A stretch of 64,000 nt of DNA from Monilinia fructicola (Eukaryota > Ascomycota > Leotiomycetes > Helotiales > Sclerotiniaceae), in assembly GCA_008692225.1 (NCBI GenBank), contig VICG01000004.1:992501-1056500 (forward strand), read 5' to 3'. Below, one piece after another: positions 24,468 through 36,744 of this stretch; positions within the stretch are counted from its first letter, which is position 1; the number at the start of each line of letters is the position of its first letter. Under the pieces are notes generated by a model that searched no databases, was not told the DNA's origin, and saw only the letters and a program-made list of their open reading frames with translations. A program made the position numbers and the translations under genes.

Positions 24468-25216
24468 GACTCAATGTTATTATGCATGACACGAAGGTGA
24501 CGAAATAATTCGGTGGTTTGTACTGATAAAGGAGCATTTCAGCGAGGCAAGCGAAAAGTAGGTAGATTGGTTTCCATGATTCCCACAGTGAGTAGTATTG
24601 AGGAACGAGCTGCATTGTTATGACACGATTCGTCCAATGCATGAGTGATCACAAGCAATTGTCTGAAATCTGGAATCGCTTGATATCATGCGGGATATAA
24701 AAAGCAATCAATTAGGTAGAAATAGGTGCTTCGAATCTTGACATACTGGAAACAATATTTCTTCCTTTCCCCCGCATCTACCAAATATACTCCATAATTA
24801 ACTGTGGTCATACACACATTCGCGCCCATCTCTGGCGAAGGGTGTTGTGACATTAGAGCAAGCGCAGGAGCAACAAAGACAAATCACTTCATTATTGCGC
24901 CACGTGACCGTGAAGCTGAAGAAGTTGAGCCATCGATTACGCAGATTCACCTTAATATCGACAACAAATTTCCAAATATTCTCGACTAGAGGATTCCCCA
25001 AACCGTGACAAATAAATTATTGAATGTTTTCGACGTATTATATATACTGAAGCAAAATCAATACAAGTCAGAAGCATGAGAAGTAGCGCTGAATATTTAC
25101 GAAGATAAATTAGGGCTAGTGATAGGATAGATAACCGAACCCGCGATTTTGAATCTTTCTGGCAACCCCCCACCATATTTTTTTTCGACGACGACTCAGA
25201 TCACAACCACAGCATC
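24468..25216. other. Intergenic region, cse1 to eIF3l
   Basis: No gene supportable. It should contain the cse1 3' end and the promoter of the eIF3 subunit gene. Short frames on both strands are unremarkable. Confidence 0.6.
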
Positions 25217-26745
25217 ATGAGCGCCTTTCAAAACGGAGGCATCGCATCGCGAGCCTTGGATGATGACTCAGATATCGAGGAAGAGGCTCTTGCCAACGAC
25301 TACAAAGAGCAGGTTCAATATGAGGGCATGGAAGAGTTGGAACAGGTCAACTCGATGAGCATGGCACAACAGACAGATGACATTCAATCAAGACTTGCAG
25401 CCGCCGCACAACCTTTGGACTTTTCTGCTCCTCTGGAAGTCAAGTTTGCAAGCTACGATAATTATTGTAGTCTGTTTCACTTCATCTTGAATTCCGATGG
25501 GCCAGTTGACCTCGAACCACCATCGGTAAGCTTTTTGATCAATCGACAATGATACAAAACACTAATTAGACTTGTAGTACTACTGGGCTTGGGACGTTAT
25601 CGACGAGTTCATCTACCAATTCAACTCTTTCTGCTCATACAGAAACCGCATCGCGCGTCAGGGTACAAACGAAGAAGAAATCCAAATTCTCCGCGAAGCG
25701 CCAAATACATGGGGATGCTACAGTGTTCTCAACGTTCTATACTCTCTTATTCAGAGATCTCAGATCAACGAGCAACTGGCTGCCATGAAGCGAAATGAAG
25801 AGCCTATGGCAGTCGCTGGTGATTATGGTTCGAAATCCTTGTACAGAATGCTTGGATATTTCTCCATTATTGGACTATTGCGAGTTCATTGTCTTCTCGG
25901 CGATTTCAGTCTTGCCTTGAAAACCCTTGACGATATTGAGCTCAACAAGAAAGCTATGTTCGCGCGTGTCATGGCTGCTCATTTCACTACCTATTATTAT
26001 GTCGGATTCTCATACATGATGATGCGCAGATACGCAGATGCCATTCGCATGTTCAGCCATATCTTGATTTATGTTTCAAGAACTAAGAACTTCCAGAAAA
26101 ACGCACAATATGATTCAATCTCAAAGAAGAACGACCAAATGTACGCCCTCATTGCCATTTGTGTTGCTTTCCACCCAACTCGTCTCGATGACACTATCCA
26201 TACTGCCCTCCGCGAGAAGTATGGTGACCAACTCCTAAAGCTCCAACGCGGTGGACCAGAATCCCTCCCAATCTTCGAGGAGTTATTCCGCTCTGCTTGC
26301 CCCAAGTTCATCTCTCCAACTCCTCCAGATTTCGACAACCCAGAGTTGAACGTTGACCCTCTCGAGCACCATCTATCTATCTTCATGGATGAGGTGAAGA
26401 CGAACATGTGGAGCCCAACTGTGAAGTCTTATCTCCGATTATACACTACCATGGATTTGAAGAAGTTGGCCGGATTCCTGGAGGTTGAACCAGAGAAGTT
26501 GAGAGGATGGTTATTGGTCAACAAACAACGTAGCAGACAAATTAGATGGACTGATAATGGATTGTTAGACGGGGAAGTAGTCAACTCTAACGATCTCGAT
26601 TATGCTATGCAAGGAGTAAGTTAAAATTCACTCTCTGGTGTATAAGCGCTAACGAATTATTCAGGATCTTATTCACATTTCTGAGGCAAAGGTCGGCCGT
26701 AAGTTGGTAGACTGGTATCTCAGAAACCTTGCCCGCACATACTAA
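25217..26745 (+). CDS. Eukaryotic translation initiation factor 3 subunit L
   Basis: Subunit l of eIF3, which recruits the 40S ribosome and mRNA. Exons 25217-25525, 25578-26615 and 26665-26745 give 475 residues, the usual fungal length. An acidic N-terminus is followed by YYWAWDVIDEFIYQFNSFCS, a strong family signature that begins exon 2. Then come LGYFSIIGLLRVHCLLGDF and a C-terminal PCI domain (HHLSIFMDEVKTNMWSPTVK, TTMDLKKLAGFLEVEPEKLR). The short last exon codes for DLIHISEAKVGRKLVDWYLR. Baker's yeast lacks this subunit, while filamentous fungi have it. Confidence 0.97.
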
Positions 26746-27374
26746 AAATACCTTTCACCCTTCTCTCTTGACAATATTGCTTTCAACTCTATGGCATTGG
26801 TATGGCGTACTGGGGGGTGGAAAAGATAAACCCACGAAATGGTCTGTCAAAAATGGCATGAAGGCGAGGAGCCTTATGAGTAGAACAGAATAAATTATGA
26901 AGTAAAATCCATACATATAGCTGTACTGTATTGTTGTGCAAGAGCGTGATTTATGTATTTATTAAGCATTTCACGCACTTCCAAGATTCTATCTACCATC
27001 TCACGAGGCTGAAAGGAAGGCGCGGCTGTCTTGGCATATCATCTGTACCATAAAGACATACCTAGGTACTAGTAATATAACGAACTGTATGTAAAATCGT
27101 AGTAGATTCATCCATGACCATACTTGAAAACCCAAAAACTTCAACTTCAGCATTTGGGCATGAATAATAATATCTAAACAATCCTGGTAAGACACCGCTG
27201 TTTCTCGCCTGAAGCCCAGGACGGACCACTTCATTCATCCACTTTGACGAATCTCAAACCGACAATCTCAAGATTCTTATGCGCACCCCATCCGACCAAA
27301 GTTTTTCGAAAAAATACGATAAAGTCATCTCGAATAGAACAAATGTCGAATCTATAATTGAAGAATAACTTACC
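26746..27374. other. Intergenic region, eIF3l to Usp-domain gene
   Basis: No gene seen in 629 bp. The region is AT-rich and should carry the eIF3l 3' UTR and the promoter of the next gene. Confidence 0.6.
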
Positions 27375-29164
27375 ATGTCAGCACCCACTTCTCCACGCGT
27401 CAAAAGTGCAGAGTCGCCATCTCCAAAATCTCCGCTTTCACCCAACACTTCTGCGCCAGTCAACGCAGATTACTTTTCTTCTCCAAAGCTGGGCTCCATT
27501 ACCGAACATGTCAAATATGATCATCCGCAGAGCCAACGTCTAAGCTCAATGTCGAGCATATCCTTCAGAGGAACTTCAAAAGGACCGCGGCCCTCGAAAG
27601 AAGGGAAGGGTAAAGGGAAGCCTCTAACTCGCCCTCGCCTGAGAGGCTCGAGTCCACCCCCTCCACCGTAAGTAAGCTCTTGTCACTAACTCGTTTTCAT
27701 TTGAAACAATATTCTGGTCCAAAGGTAGATAGCATGAAAGATGTGCCAGAAGGTGCCGAGTACTTTGTGACATCCCGCACTTTCCTTCCCGGATCCTGGC
27801 CCCCGAAATCTGGGGGGCGGATGATCAACCCCACTTTACACACAGCATACGCTTCTATATCGCTCAAGAAAGCTATCTGGATGGTTGATTTGGGTCCTAT
27901 ATCCTTTCTTACATTACTACGCCGAAATTCCTTTGCATACTTTGAATCTAACACTAATGGTTACCTTGAATAGGAAGTTTCAGGGGAAGGTATCCTTTGA
28001 CAGCATTGGATCACTATCGGAGCCCACTGAGAGGAATACCAGAAGCTATACACAAAATTCCAAACATGAGGGTTACCAGTATAAACGATCTTCAAGAACT
28101 TTTATGGTCGGCATAGATGAAAACTCCTATTCGGACATTGCATTACAGTGGATGCTAGAGGAGCTCGTCGACGATGGAGACCAGATTATCTGTCTAAGAG
28201 TTATTGATAAAGACTCGAAAATGATCACTGAAAGAGCGTTGGAAGTCAAGCAATATCAACAGGATGCAAGGGAGTTGCTGGATGCGATACAGAAGAAGAA
28301 CGATGATAATAGAGCCGTTAGTATTGTGCTGGAGTATGCCATAGGGAAAGTCCATACGACATTTCAAAAGATGGTATGTTTGTCTCCTATTCAATCATTC
28401 GCAGAAACTTGATGCCATATTCTAACCATTTACGCGACCAGATTCATATCTACGAACCTGCAATGCTAATCGTGGGAACCCGAGGACGAAGTTTAGGTGG
28501 TTTTCAGGGTTTGGTAGGAAACAGAAATTCATTCTCCAAATGGTGTCTGCAATATTCGCCCATACCTGTTGTTGTCGTAAGACCTACTGAGAAAAGGCTA
28601 AAGAAGAAACAAAAGAGAGATGCAGACCCAGCACGTCAAAGTTACAGCCGAATTTTGCAGGAGAGTGGGGTGAATGGCCATGAAACATCAATTGTTGCAA
28701 GCAATCTCGAAAGTGCAACCGGTCCTCTTATTGAGGCGCATGCAGTAGCAGCTGCTCTTGGATTGCCGGCAGAGTTTGATCCCACGCTTACGCCCTTTAC
28801 TCTTGAAGGTAGTCGACCTCTCAAAAAGATAGATTCTGGAAAAAGCGAAGCAACGAGTTGCACCAGTGGATTTGATTCTCGGCCACACAGCCCAGAGATG
28901 CCTGTGAAGAGTCCTAGGTCTGCACAGCTTGATAGTCCCATCATGAGTGGTGACGACTATAGTGATGATGACGAAGGAGAATTCGAGGCAGTGCCTGGAC
29001 ACATGCTACTTGGCAATACAGCTATATCCCAGCCCAACCCAGAAATCGAAAGGAAAAAGAAGCTTCATGAGATGGAGCTCGAAGAAGCAAAAGCCCTTGG
29101 TAGAAAGTCATCTACTGGCTCCACTGACAGTATTGACCCAGACGGTGGGGGAGAGAACAGTTGA
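27375..29164 (+). CDS. Universal stress protein (UspA) domain protein
   Basis: Fungal protein with one Usp domain inside long disordered arms. Exons 27375-27667, 27974-28373 and 28442-29164 give 471 residues. The N-terminus is Ser/Pro-rich with many SP motifs, ending in a run of prolines at the exon 1 boundary. The Usp core starts with FMVGIDENSYSDIALQWML and ends with AMLIVGTRGRSLGGFQGLVG and a Ser-Pro-Ile-Pro-Val-Val-Val-Val-Arg-Pro strand. The Gly-rich loop fits the nucleotide-binding signature of ATP-binding Usp proteins. The C-terminal arm is acidic and Ser-rich. Intron 1 (306 nt, GTAAGT...TAG) is unusually long for this window and could hide another exon. The role is unknown; stress signalling is only inferred from the domain. 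Confidence 0.9.
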
Positions 29165-30075
29165 CTAGCCGGCCCGGGCGAAACTTTATACGGAACAACC
29201 AATGGCGAATACCACTCTTGCGGAAATGCTCTGTTATTGATACCTTCCTTTATTTAGCTTATTTATTTTGCTGATTTTGGAATTGCCTGCACCCGGGCCA
29301 GGCTTAACTTGGGGGGAAGAAGGGGAGGGAGGACAGGGGAAGGGGGAAGGGGGGGGAGAGAAGAGAGGATGGAAAAGATGAATGAACTCTTACGAATGAA
29401 ATGACTGCTATGATTGATAATGACAAATGTATGAGGGTAAACTCGGTATGGGAATGGGTATAGGGCAGCATAGATACTTTGGTACATGCACAATTGCGCG
29501 GTCGCATAGCGGGGATATGATATGACAGGAGAGACATATCGGTAGGATCACTTAGTCTTTTCTAATACAAGCGAGCACTTTAAGGTTATGGGTGTGGTTC
29601 TGGTATTGTTATTGGTATATGTTGGCTCATGCACTTCACTGGTACAAACTATTGTTATGGATGTAAGGCTGTTTCCGATTACGGGTTTTAGGGTCACTGC
29701 ACTTGAGAGATGGGATGGCCTCTGAGGCTTAGTGCCTTGTGCCACTAATCAATTTGCAAATTTGTGTTTGATAATCAATTGGCACCTTAAGCCTAAAGAC
29801 AACATGACACCACAAACTGTCTGAACCTGGCGTTAACATTGAGATGGTGTCTGTGCTCTCAAAACTTGTCACGACGTGAAATCAGGCATCGCTTGTGGTA
29901 GGTTGCTATCAGTTTATGATCGACTGATGTAAGGATATCTGGGAACCACCAACTCAGCAACTACAAATAGATACCCATCCACACCATCTCCTCCACGCGA
30001 GCTTCTTTCTCTGCCCCCGCAACTGCTTTGCCTGCTCACCTATCCCTACCCCTCTTTTGCTACAACGCCAGCATT
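29165..30075. other. Intergenic region with purine-rich tract
   Basis: No supportable gene. A G/A-rich stretch at about 29310-29390 (pyrimidine-rich on the minus strand) creates minus-strand frames that look like low-complexity artefacts. Confidence 0.5.
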
Positions 30076-30633
30076 CTATTCGACATATATACCGATATCT
30101 CTTGCAGCCTCGTCTTCTTCATCCCACTCACCGTCACTTTCCGAGGCGTCTACGTGTGAATCGGTGGTGGGAGTCCTCCGAGCTAGATTGGACGGTCGGA
30201 TTTTCTCCCGCGGTGGGGTGTTCTGCGCCACCTTGTAAATTCCAGGGTCAAGAGCCAAGAGCTGGATAGTCTTCGAGCGCGTAACGCTTTGCTGTGGTGG
30301 GAATAGAGGGGGGGAGGGGCAGGGGGTTTATGGTGCCATCTCTCTTGAGATGCGGAAACGTTCCAATTCGCCGGGAACTGGATTTTGATCGGGCGATGCG
30401 GAGAAGGTTGCTGGGATACTTGGGTGCGACCGCGCGGATGATCTTGAGGTGGATATTTCTGAGAGGATGAGAGGTTCTCGTGTCACGGTGGCTGGGCATG
30501 CAGGGGGCATATTTGGTCTGCTGTCAGTTGTCTGTCTATTGGGCGAGGGTCGCTTGGAGGGATGGCTAAAATTGAATCCATGTGACAGGGAGGAAGGAGT
30601 AGTAGCATAGCTGTCAGTAGTTGATCTAATCCT
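30076..30633 (-). pseudogene. Uncharacterised frame interrupted by one in-frame TAA; gene fragment or unresolved exons
   Basis: On the minus strand one frame reads as protein-like sequence from 30633 to its stop at 30076-30078, interrupted only by TAA at 30328-30330. The upstream part is Ser/Pro/Thr-rich and disordered (for example STTDSYATTPSSLSHG); the downstream part contains KTIQLLALDPGIYKVAQ and an acidic end (SDGEWDEEDEAARDIG). A good pyrimidine-rich acceptor (ends at 30303 on the + strand) could join the downstream part to an earlier exon and skip the stop, but I found no convincing donor in phase. The 5' start is not resolved. No family recognised. Confidence 0.4.
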
Positions 30634-30883
30634 CTATCTAAGCCATGGGACCATCTCTGCTCCAAAACTGCACGACGCTAGGGTTGAGTTCCAGTCAACT
30701 CAAGAGGGCTATTCCATTGGATTCTTCTCGCGCGTGTGGAGGGATGGTGGGACGCGGTGGGATTTGGTAGATATTTGTACACCCGCGTTCCGAAATCAGC
30801 AAGAGGGAAGAAAGAAAAAGCAAGGACGCCCATCGTGTGATCCAACGATACACACACAGCACTACTTTCTCATTCCCATATAC

Positions 30884-32085
30884 CTAAACACCTGGGTACG
30901 GGACCTTTTCCGAAGGACCGCCTGGCTTTGCCTCGGGATACGAGACATCATTGTATAAGGCCGCGCATCCAATGAGCTGATTATCCGGGACCAGGTAATC
31001 GAAATCCAGCATCCCAACCGTCCAGTACCCGTCCGGTCGCTGATGATTCATATTCGTGCCGTCGCGCCCCTTGTCGCATGAGCGCCGCATGTAGCCGGAC
31101 ACACGCTTGTTGCGCTTACCCTTCCAGACGCCATGGCAGCCTTCGTCGTCCCATTGGCAGCTCCTACATCTGGTTAGCCATCTCGCGTTTACGGACGAGG
31201 GGAAGGAATGCGACGTACCCTTGGTCGGCAACAGAGTTGCATGTCAAGGTTGTGTCGCTGTTGTCAACATTAGGCGTCCAGGAAAAGCCGCCACCCCACA
31301 CTCCACTTGGTTTGCTTGACCTCATCCAACTTGGTCTCCAGGCTGAAACTGCACCGCGTTGTCGTGGCTGGCGGTGTTGGAGGTGCAGGATTGGTTCAGG
31401 GATATGCTTTGCAGGGCGCATTGAGACGTGCTCTTACAGTCGATGGTGCCACCGGTGTTGGTCCCGTCGCTGTATTCAATTTGCACCATGCCGTAGTGCA
31501 TGTCGGTCCTATGTTATGTCCATGTTAGTATGATGCATCTTGTCAATCAACCACCTTGAGAAGCGGAAACGTACCAGCAGTGCCATCCACCCGTATACTT
31601 CTTGTTGTCACACATACCCGAATCCGACAGCATGCCTTTGCCGTCTTGGTAGGCGCTATTGCCGATGGCGTAGCTTGGATCATCATCATCACTGCAGCCG
31701 GGCAATGCACTGCGGAAGTAATTCTGGTCGCGGCCTCTCTTTTGAAGCCCGGGACGTTCGGGAATCTGTGGAGGGCTCGGGGGGGTTGGGGATTTGGGGG
31801 TGAGGTTTGATGTATGGATGTATGAGATGTATGAGGTGGATGGGGATGGAGATGGGGTGCGGGAGCGGGATGGTGATGGGGATGGGAATTAGGATGGGGT
31901 TGGGGTTAGGGTTGGAATTTGGATGGGGAGAATCTTCCAACCAGCTTAGCTGGGTCGATACCTTTGGGGAGTCCGGACAGAAGCAAATCTTTGGGACTGC
32001 TTTGGTGAGCTGGGGCTGGAGCGGCGGATATCGATGTAATAGCTGTAGTGATGGCTAGAAGAGCCAGAAGATGTGGGCTAACCAT
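30884..32085 (-). CDS. Secreted Cys-rich protein of unknown family with pro-region; two frameshifts
   Basis: Unrecognised. Model: exons 31942-32085, 31575-31765, 31219-31508 and 30884-31163; introns of 176, 66 and 55 nt. The N-terminus is a clear signal peptide (MVSPHLLALLAITTAITSIS, cleavage after an AxA-type site). A short pro-region ends in a Lys-Arg pair (LQKR), a likely Kex2 site at the start of exon 2. The mature part holds 11 cysteines, aromatic residues and motifs such as SGMCDNKKYTGGWHCW and SCQWDDEGCHGVW. Within exon 3 the frame shifts twice by one extra base (near 31341-31350 and in CCCC 31294-31297 on the + strand). Removing both gives 903 nt and 300 residues with natural sequence through KQTKWSVGGGFSWTPN. 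It could be a live gene with assembly errors or a decaying one. Effector, enzyme or wall-protein roles are all open. Confidence 0.7.
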
Positions 32086-32180
32086 TGTGAGTGCAGGTCA
32101 AGAGGCGACCCAGGTGGATAGAAAAAGCCGAGTTGAGTAAAGTAGCGATGCAGATGGACTGGAAAGAGAATGATGTTTAT

Positions 32181-32205
32181 TGATGATGATGATGATGATG
32201 ATGAT
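32181..32205. repeat. Trinucleotide (TGA)n microsatellite
   Basis: About eight TGA units in a row, just upstream of the secreted protein gene start on the minus strand. Confidence 0.85.
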
Positions 32206-35063
32206 TTACATGGCGGGCAAGATCTCTCCTTATATCCCTTCCTCCCATCGGTGTGCTCCTCTTGGCGAGAAGCTGAATCACATCCATCGTATCCATCTCT
32301 CCAAGCTCAAACAGAATTACAGAGCAGAATATTGATAGGGCTCAACGCTTGCAGCGACAGCAGTAGTACTGTCGAGTAGCCACCATAACCGCGTAGCGTC
32401 AGAATTGCGGCGAAAAGCATATTGAGCTTGAGGCTGTGAGGAATCTTGTCGTAATGATGAAATCATGCGGGAGCGGATCCATCAAGTGCAAGCATGAATG
32501 TGTCTAGTCTTCATCTTCAAAAACTGCCCTACCGTTTTGCGTGCTTCTAAGCAACAAAATGGAGGAGTTGGGATGTTCTCACCCAAGTAGTGCTAGAGCC
32601 TAGTGCACAGCTCTCGCGATCCTACCATCCCCATGATCAGCTGTAGAAAACTTCATCCTCAGAAATGGGGAATGGGGCTATAAAAGCCATCGATCAATTC
32701 GGAAGGGTGCATTAAGTATCAAAATAGTTCCGTGTCGAACTCCACTTACGATTATCCGGAATCTAAACTCGAGAGCATACCTCAAGATCTCTACACGATC
32801 TCGGCAGCTGTAGCTTTGCCCCTTCGCTTGTTTCAATTGTCAGCTACAAGCCTTGCTATTGTGGGCATTAGTATGAGTTTCTGGTTTCTATAGAGTTCAA
32901 TGATGAGCTTGAATACACCCACCGTCATTAATCGAGAAATGCCAAGCGGCGGTTATACCTCTCTGGCTTATGGCGTTTCTCCCCGGATTAGATCTTACAC
33001 TTGGCAGTGATGATAATAACAGCCGTCCCCACACTTCGTGACTTGATTCTTGTGATCTGTAATGAATTGGAGGTGGGTATGTTGGTGAATAGACTAGCCC
33101 GTTGAAACGAGATAGCGATCTGTCATTTGTCCAATGCCGATGCACTCTCAACACCCAAGTCAAATATTCTCCTGGGCGTCAAGGCTCTTTCACGAGAGCA
33201 ATCTTTCGTGTCAACCTTTTGTCTAAAGCCTTTCAGATACTGTCGGTCGCTTTCATGATAATCCTAACAGGGTGTGGCCGCTTAGCCATTTTTTTCGGCT
33301 ACAGCTCTCGGTCACAATAGATCGAAGTTTGCACGCACCATGACCAATCTCACAGCTAGGGTTGTGGAATTATCTTGATCAGGTGTAGAATAATGCATTG
33401 GGCCAGGAAATAGCTCAACGCAGCTGCGATCGAACACCGAAGCTGGAGAAGGACAAGCATCTCTCAATACCGATTGGCGTGAACAAAAACCGTAGCCGAG
33501 GGTCATCTACACAAGATTTCCAAGATTCAAACGGTCATTCGGAATTAACGAGTTCCCAACTTGGAATCTGTTTCATAAACGGAGTTCACCCATAGTATCA
33601 AACCTACCCGAAAAAAAGATTTCACCTATTTACTACTTAACACAGCTTCTCAAGCACGTGATGACTTCAAGTTGCACCCAAGTTCAGAAAATCGGAAACC
33701 CTGTTGCTGAAATGTGAGTCCATGGTGGCCGAAGTTTTCTTTCGGCTGATGGGGACGTTCTCGAATTTATCTTCTCTATCAAATTCTGGAGTCGGCGGTT
33801 TCAGATTTATGTAAGAGCAAAGACATGCGGTCAGGTAGATGTCTAACTGGGGAAGAGCCTGTTTTCCACGTGTGTTATGGTAAACACTATCACTGACTTC
33901 GAAGATGACTCTCCTGGCCCCAACTTCAGACACATCAAGCTGCTTCAAATGAATTCAACAACTGATATCAGACTCTCTTTCTTTCTCAATATAATCACAC
34001 AGTCGGGTGAGTTCAATGCTTCTGAGGCTTTATCCATGCGCAAACTTGGCTGCTGTTCTGGTCAATCGGTGGTATAGATAGTGATATTATGTCGTGATGT
34101 CGTGTTAGTAACTGCCCCCGGGATCAAATCATGTTTGGGCTCGGTAAAGGGGAAGGAGGCCCTGATTTATAATCTGGAGTAGGATGGTACGTCAACGGTT
34201 GGGTGACAACGTGGGTATGCACCGTTGGAGAATCCTAAAATCTCTCCAGTCATGCCGACGTCCGAAGGTATTACTTTGTTATATCGAAGCTGATAAGACG
34301 ATGCGATAAGGGTAGGACGGCATGTTACAGCCAAATGAAGTTACGATGATACGCGAGACGAATGCCTAGCTAGCGCAAGTTTTCCAGTCGCTCATATTGC
34401 AGTCTAGATCGCAAAATCGGTAATTTTTGAGATGCTGTGATTTTCGAATGTAGTAGTTGGATATCCTAAACGAATTCAATATATTCGATGGATTGAAGAA
34501 TCAAGGTGCTCGATGTTGCTGGAGTTGCGCCGGGTTTATTAGAAGTCCCAATCAAGACTTCAATCGTCAGAACGAAGCACAGTCTATTGAAAATTCTGAT
34601 CGTTGCCTACTTCATCATGACGTTCATTCTTCTACTTATCTTGGTAAGCATGAATTAATTTAGTCAGACTCAGACTATAGAGTAGTTTGCTATAGCCACT
34701 AGCAAATATGGAAGCTTTCAAAGAATTCATATGGGTGTTGGCTGAGGTGGATGACGCCCAAAAGGTAACCAGAAAGTTGCTGTTCAATATCGCGCATGTC
34801 CTAGAACTTGACACGGCGTCGACAATTTTCCGTCTTGTAGTGGGCCAAGACTGTTTATCCTTCTTAGAGGCTAGACTTGGTCCATAAGAACTTTGATAAG
34901 CGTCGAGACTACTACAGCCCTCTGATGTGAATTCAAGCTTAAGCTTGGGAGCAGAACGAACGTATGTCTTGAGTGAGCGGTGATGTGACAGTACTACTGT
35001 CTAGATTTAATATTACTGTAGAAATCAAGCATTCATGGATGGGTGTACAAGATAGATAGAGTA

Positions 35064-35091
35064 GAGGACGAGGACGAGGACGAGGACGAGG
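35064..35091. repeat. Hexanucleotide (GAGGAC)n repeat
   Basis: Four to five tandem GAGGAC units read directly in intergenic DNA. Confidence 0.85.
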
Positions 35092-35285
35092 TTAGTTTTT
35101 ATTTATACTCGCCCGTGATCAGATAGTTACCAATTAGGCCAATAAAAGGTATGAAAGTACCAAGGCAAGCGAAGATCAAATCGAACTTGATACAAATAAA
35201 TGTGTAAGTTATGCAACTTGCAAGTATTTCTGTTGGTATAAATAATGAATAGTTCTATACGAGTGAGTATTGATTATTACCTATA

Positions 35286-36429
35286 TACGGAGTAGACACT
35301 CGTGCACGTGGCGTGAGACGTAAGTACGATGGATGTCACGTTTAGGTTGTCATGCTTTTCCTAGGGAGCACCTAGTACTGTGTACCGTATTCCGATGATT
35401 TGGAAACGGAAGGACCCGACGGCAAGTTGGAAAGTTACTTACTGTTTTACCATGTGATGATCATGATTGTACGGAGTAAGGTTGTTGATACAGCATCTTA
35501 ATATCACGAAATCTGGTGAGGTGATCGGGTGCTTGGGGTTTGTTCAAGAGTATACCGTCGATGATATTTTATATATTAGTATTGTATATATGTAGATACC
35601 TCCTACCTAGCAGTTGTATTATAGGTACTGTATACTCATGAGTACTAGGTATTGTAGTTAGTTTTGAGAACCCAACCAACGACAACCGTCTCCGCGCAAA
35701 ATTAGAAATGTAGAAAAATTGAGTTTCGGCAATGACCATGGATGATGGTGGAATCAGTAACCTTACTGTACTTGTCCTACTGTACAGTACCGCACCATGC
35801 ATATATGTTATATAGTATATACTCCGTACAGAGTAGATGGGGATACAGCGAAAGTTCTCTCGTACTTTTTTTCTTCTTCTATGGATGACTTGAAGAACCT
35901 TGGAAGGATCTATTAATAGCATCCCCGTCCCGTATTTGGGTTCAATAGAATACGGAGTAGATACAGGACTAGGGAGATATACGAACGAATAAGAAAAGCT
36001 TGGAAGCTTCTTCACAATTGCATTGCCTCAATTATTACTGCACTAGTATTATCAATGTTATTGTTGCCTGGGTATTGTTATTATTATTATTTTATTGTTA
36101 TTTTATTATTATTTTATTGTTATTTTATTGTTATTTTATTTTATTGTTATTTTATTGTTATTTTATTGTTATTTTATTGTTATTTTATTGTTATTTTATT
36201 TTATTGTTATTTTATTGTTATTTTATTGTTATTTTATTGTTATTTTATTGTTATTTCATTATTCTTTCAATATCATTTCATTATTCTTTCATTATTCTTT
36301 TCACTATTCTTTCACTATTCTTTCATCATCATCATTATCCCTCCCTCTCTATTTACCTCCTCCTGCCCTCCTTATCCTTCCCTTCCTCCTTCAACATTTG
36401 CCTCCTTATGCTCTGCACTGTACTCCGTA
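35286..36429. repeat. Cluster of five TACGGAGTA/TACTCCGTA 9-mers
   Basis: Perfect copies at 35286-35294, 35470-35478 and 35951-35959 (TACGGAGTA) and at 35820-35828 and 36421-36429 (TACTCCGTA). One more copy sits at 6011-6019 inside an inverted repeat. The function is unknown; these may be remnants of a short dispersed element. Confidence 0.6.
36072..36255. repeat. AT-rich minisatellite, 11-bp unit with 60-bp higher-order repeat
   Basis: The basic unit is ATTGTTATTTT with occasional 5-bp ATTTT insertions. Positions 36121-36180 and 36181-36240 are identical 60-mers (five 11-mers plus 5 bp), showing a higher-order duplication. Confidence 0.9.
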
Positions 36430-36744
36430 CACATTGAACAACCTTGTACCTGACTGACCACTTAAAATGTGTTTAACCCGAGACATTCCCAGTGGGTACA
36501 AACTTCATTCCATCGATCCATCCACAATACCCGTGTACTTGCTTTACTTTTACTACTCTGCTCTGCACTACCCGTCTTTACTACGTACGTACGACTGATT
36601 ACTCCAGCTACTTTCTACTGCTCTTGACTCCTTTATAACAACAAGCCCTGGAGTTCAACATTACTCCCCAGGTAGATATTATTGCTAGCTACCTACCCAT
36701 TTATTATTATTCATCATCCATCATCCATTGATTTACACTTCACA

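Noticed and set aside
31885..31915. TTAGGG-like G-rich repeats resembling telomere sequence
   Set aside because: Only an isolated TTAGGG within a degenerate GATGGG/TTGGGG stretch inside a predicted intron. Not a telomere array.
33667..33948. 93-codon minus frame
   Set aside because: Starts at TTG just after a stop, no ATG and no motif. Kept only as a note in the intergenic entry.
36000..36457. Three overlapping + frames rich in Phe, Ile, Leu and Tyr
   Set aside because: They are translations of the 11-bp AT minisatellite in all three frames, not membrane proteins.
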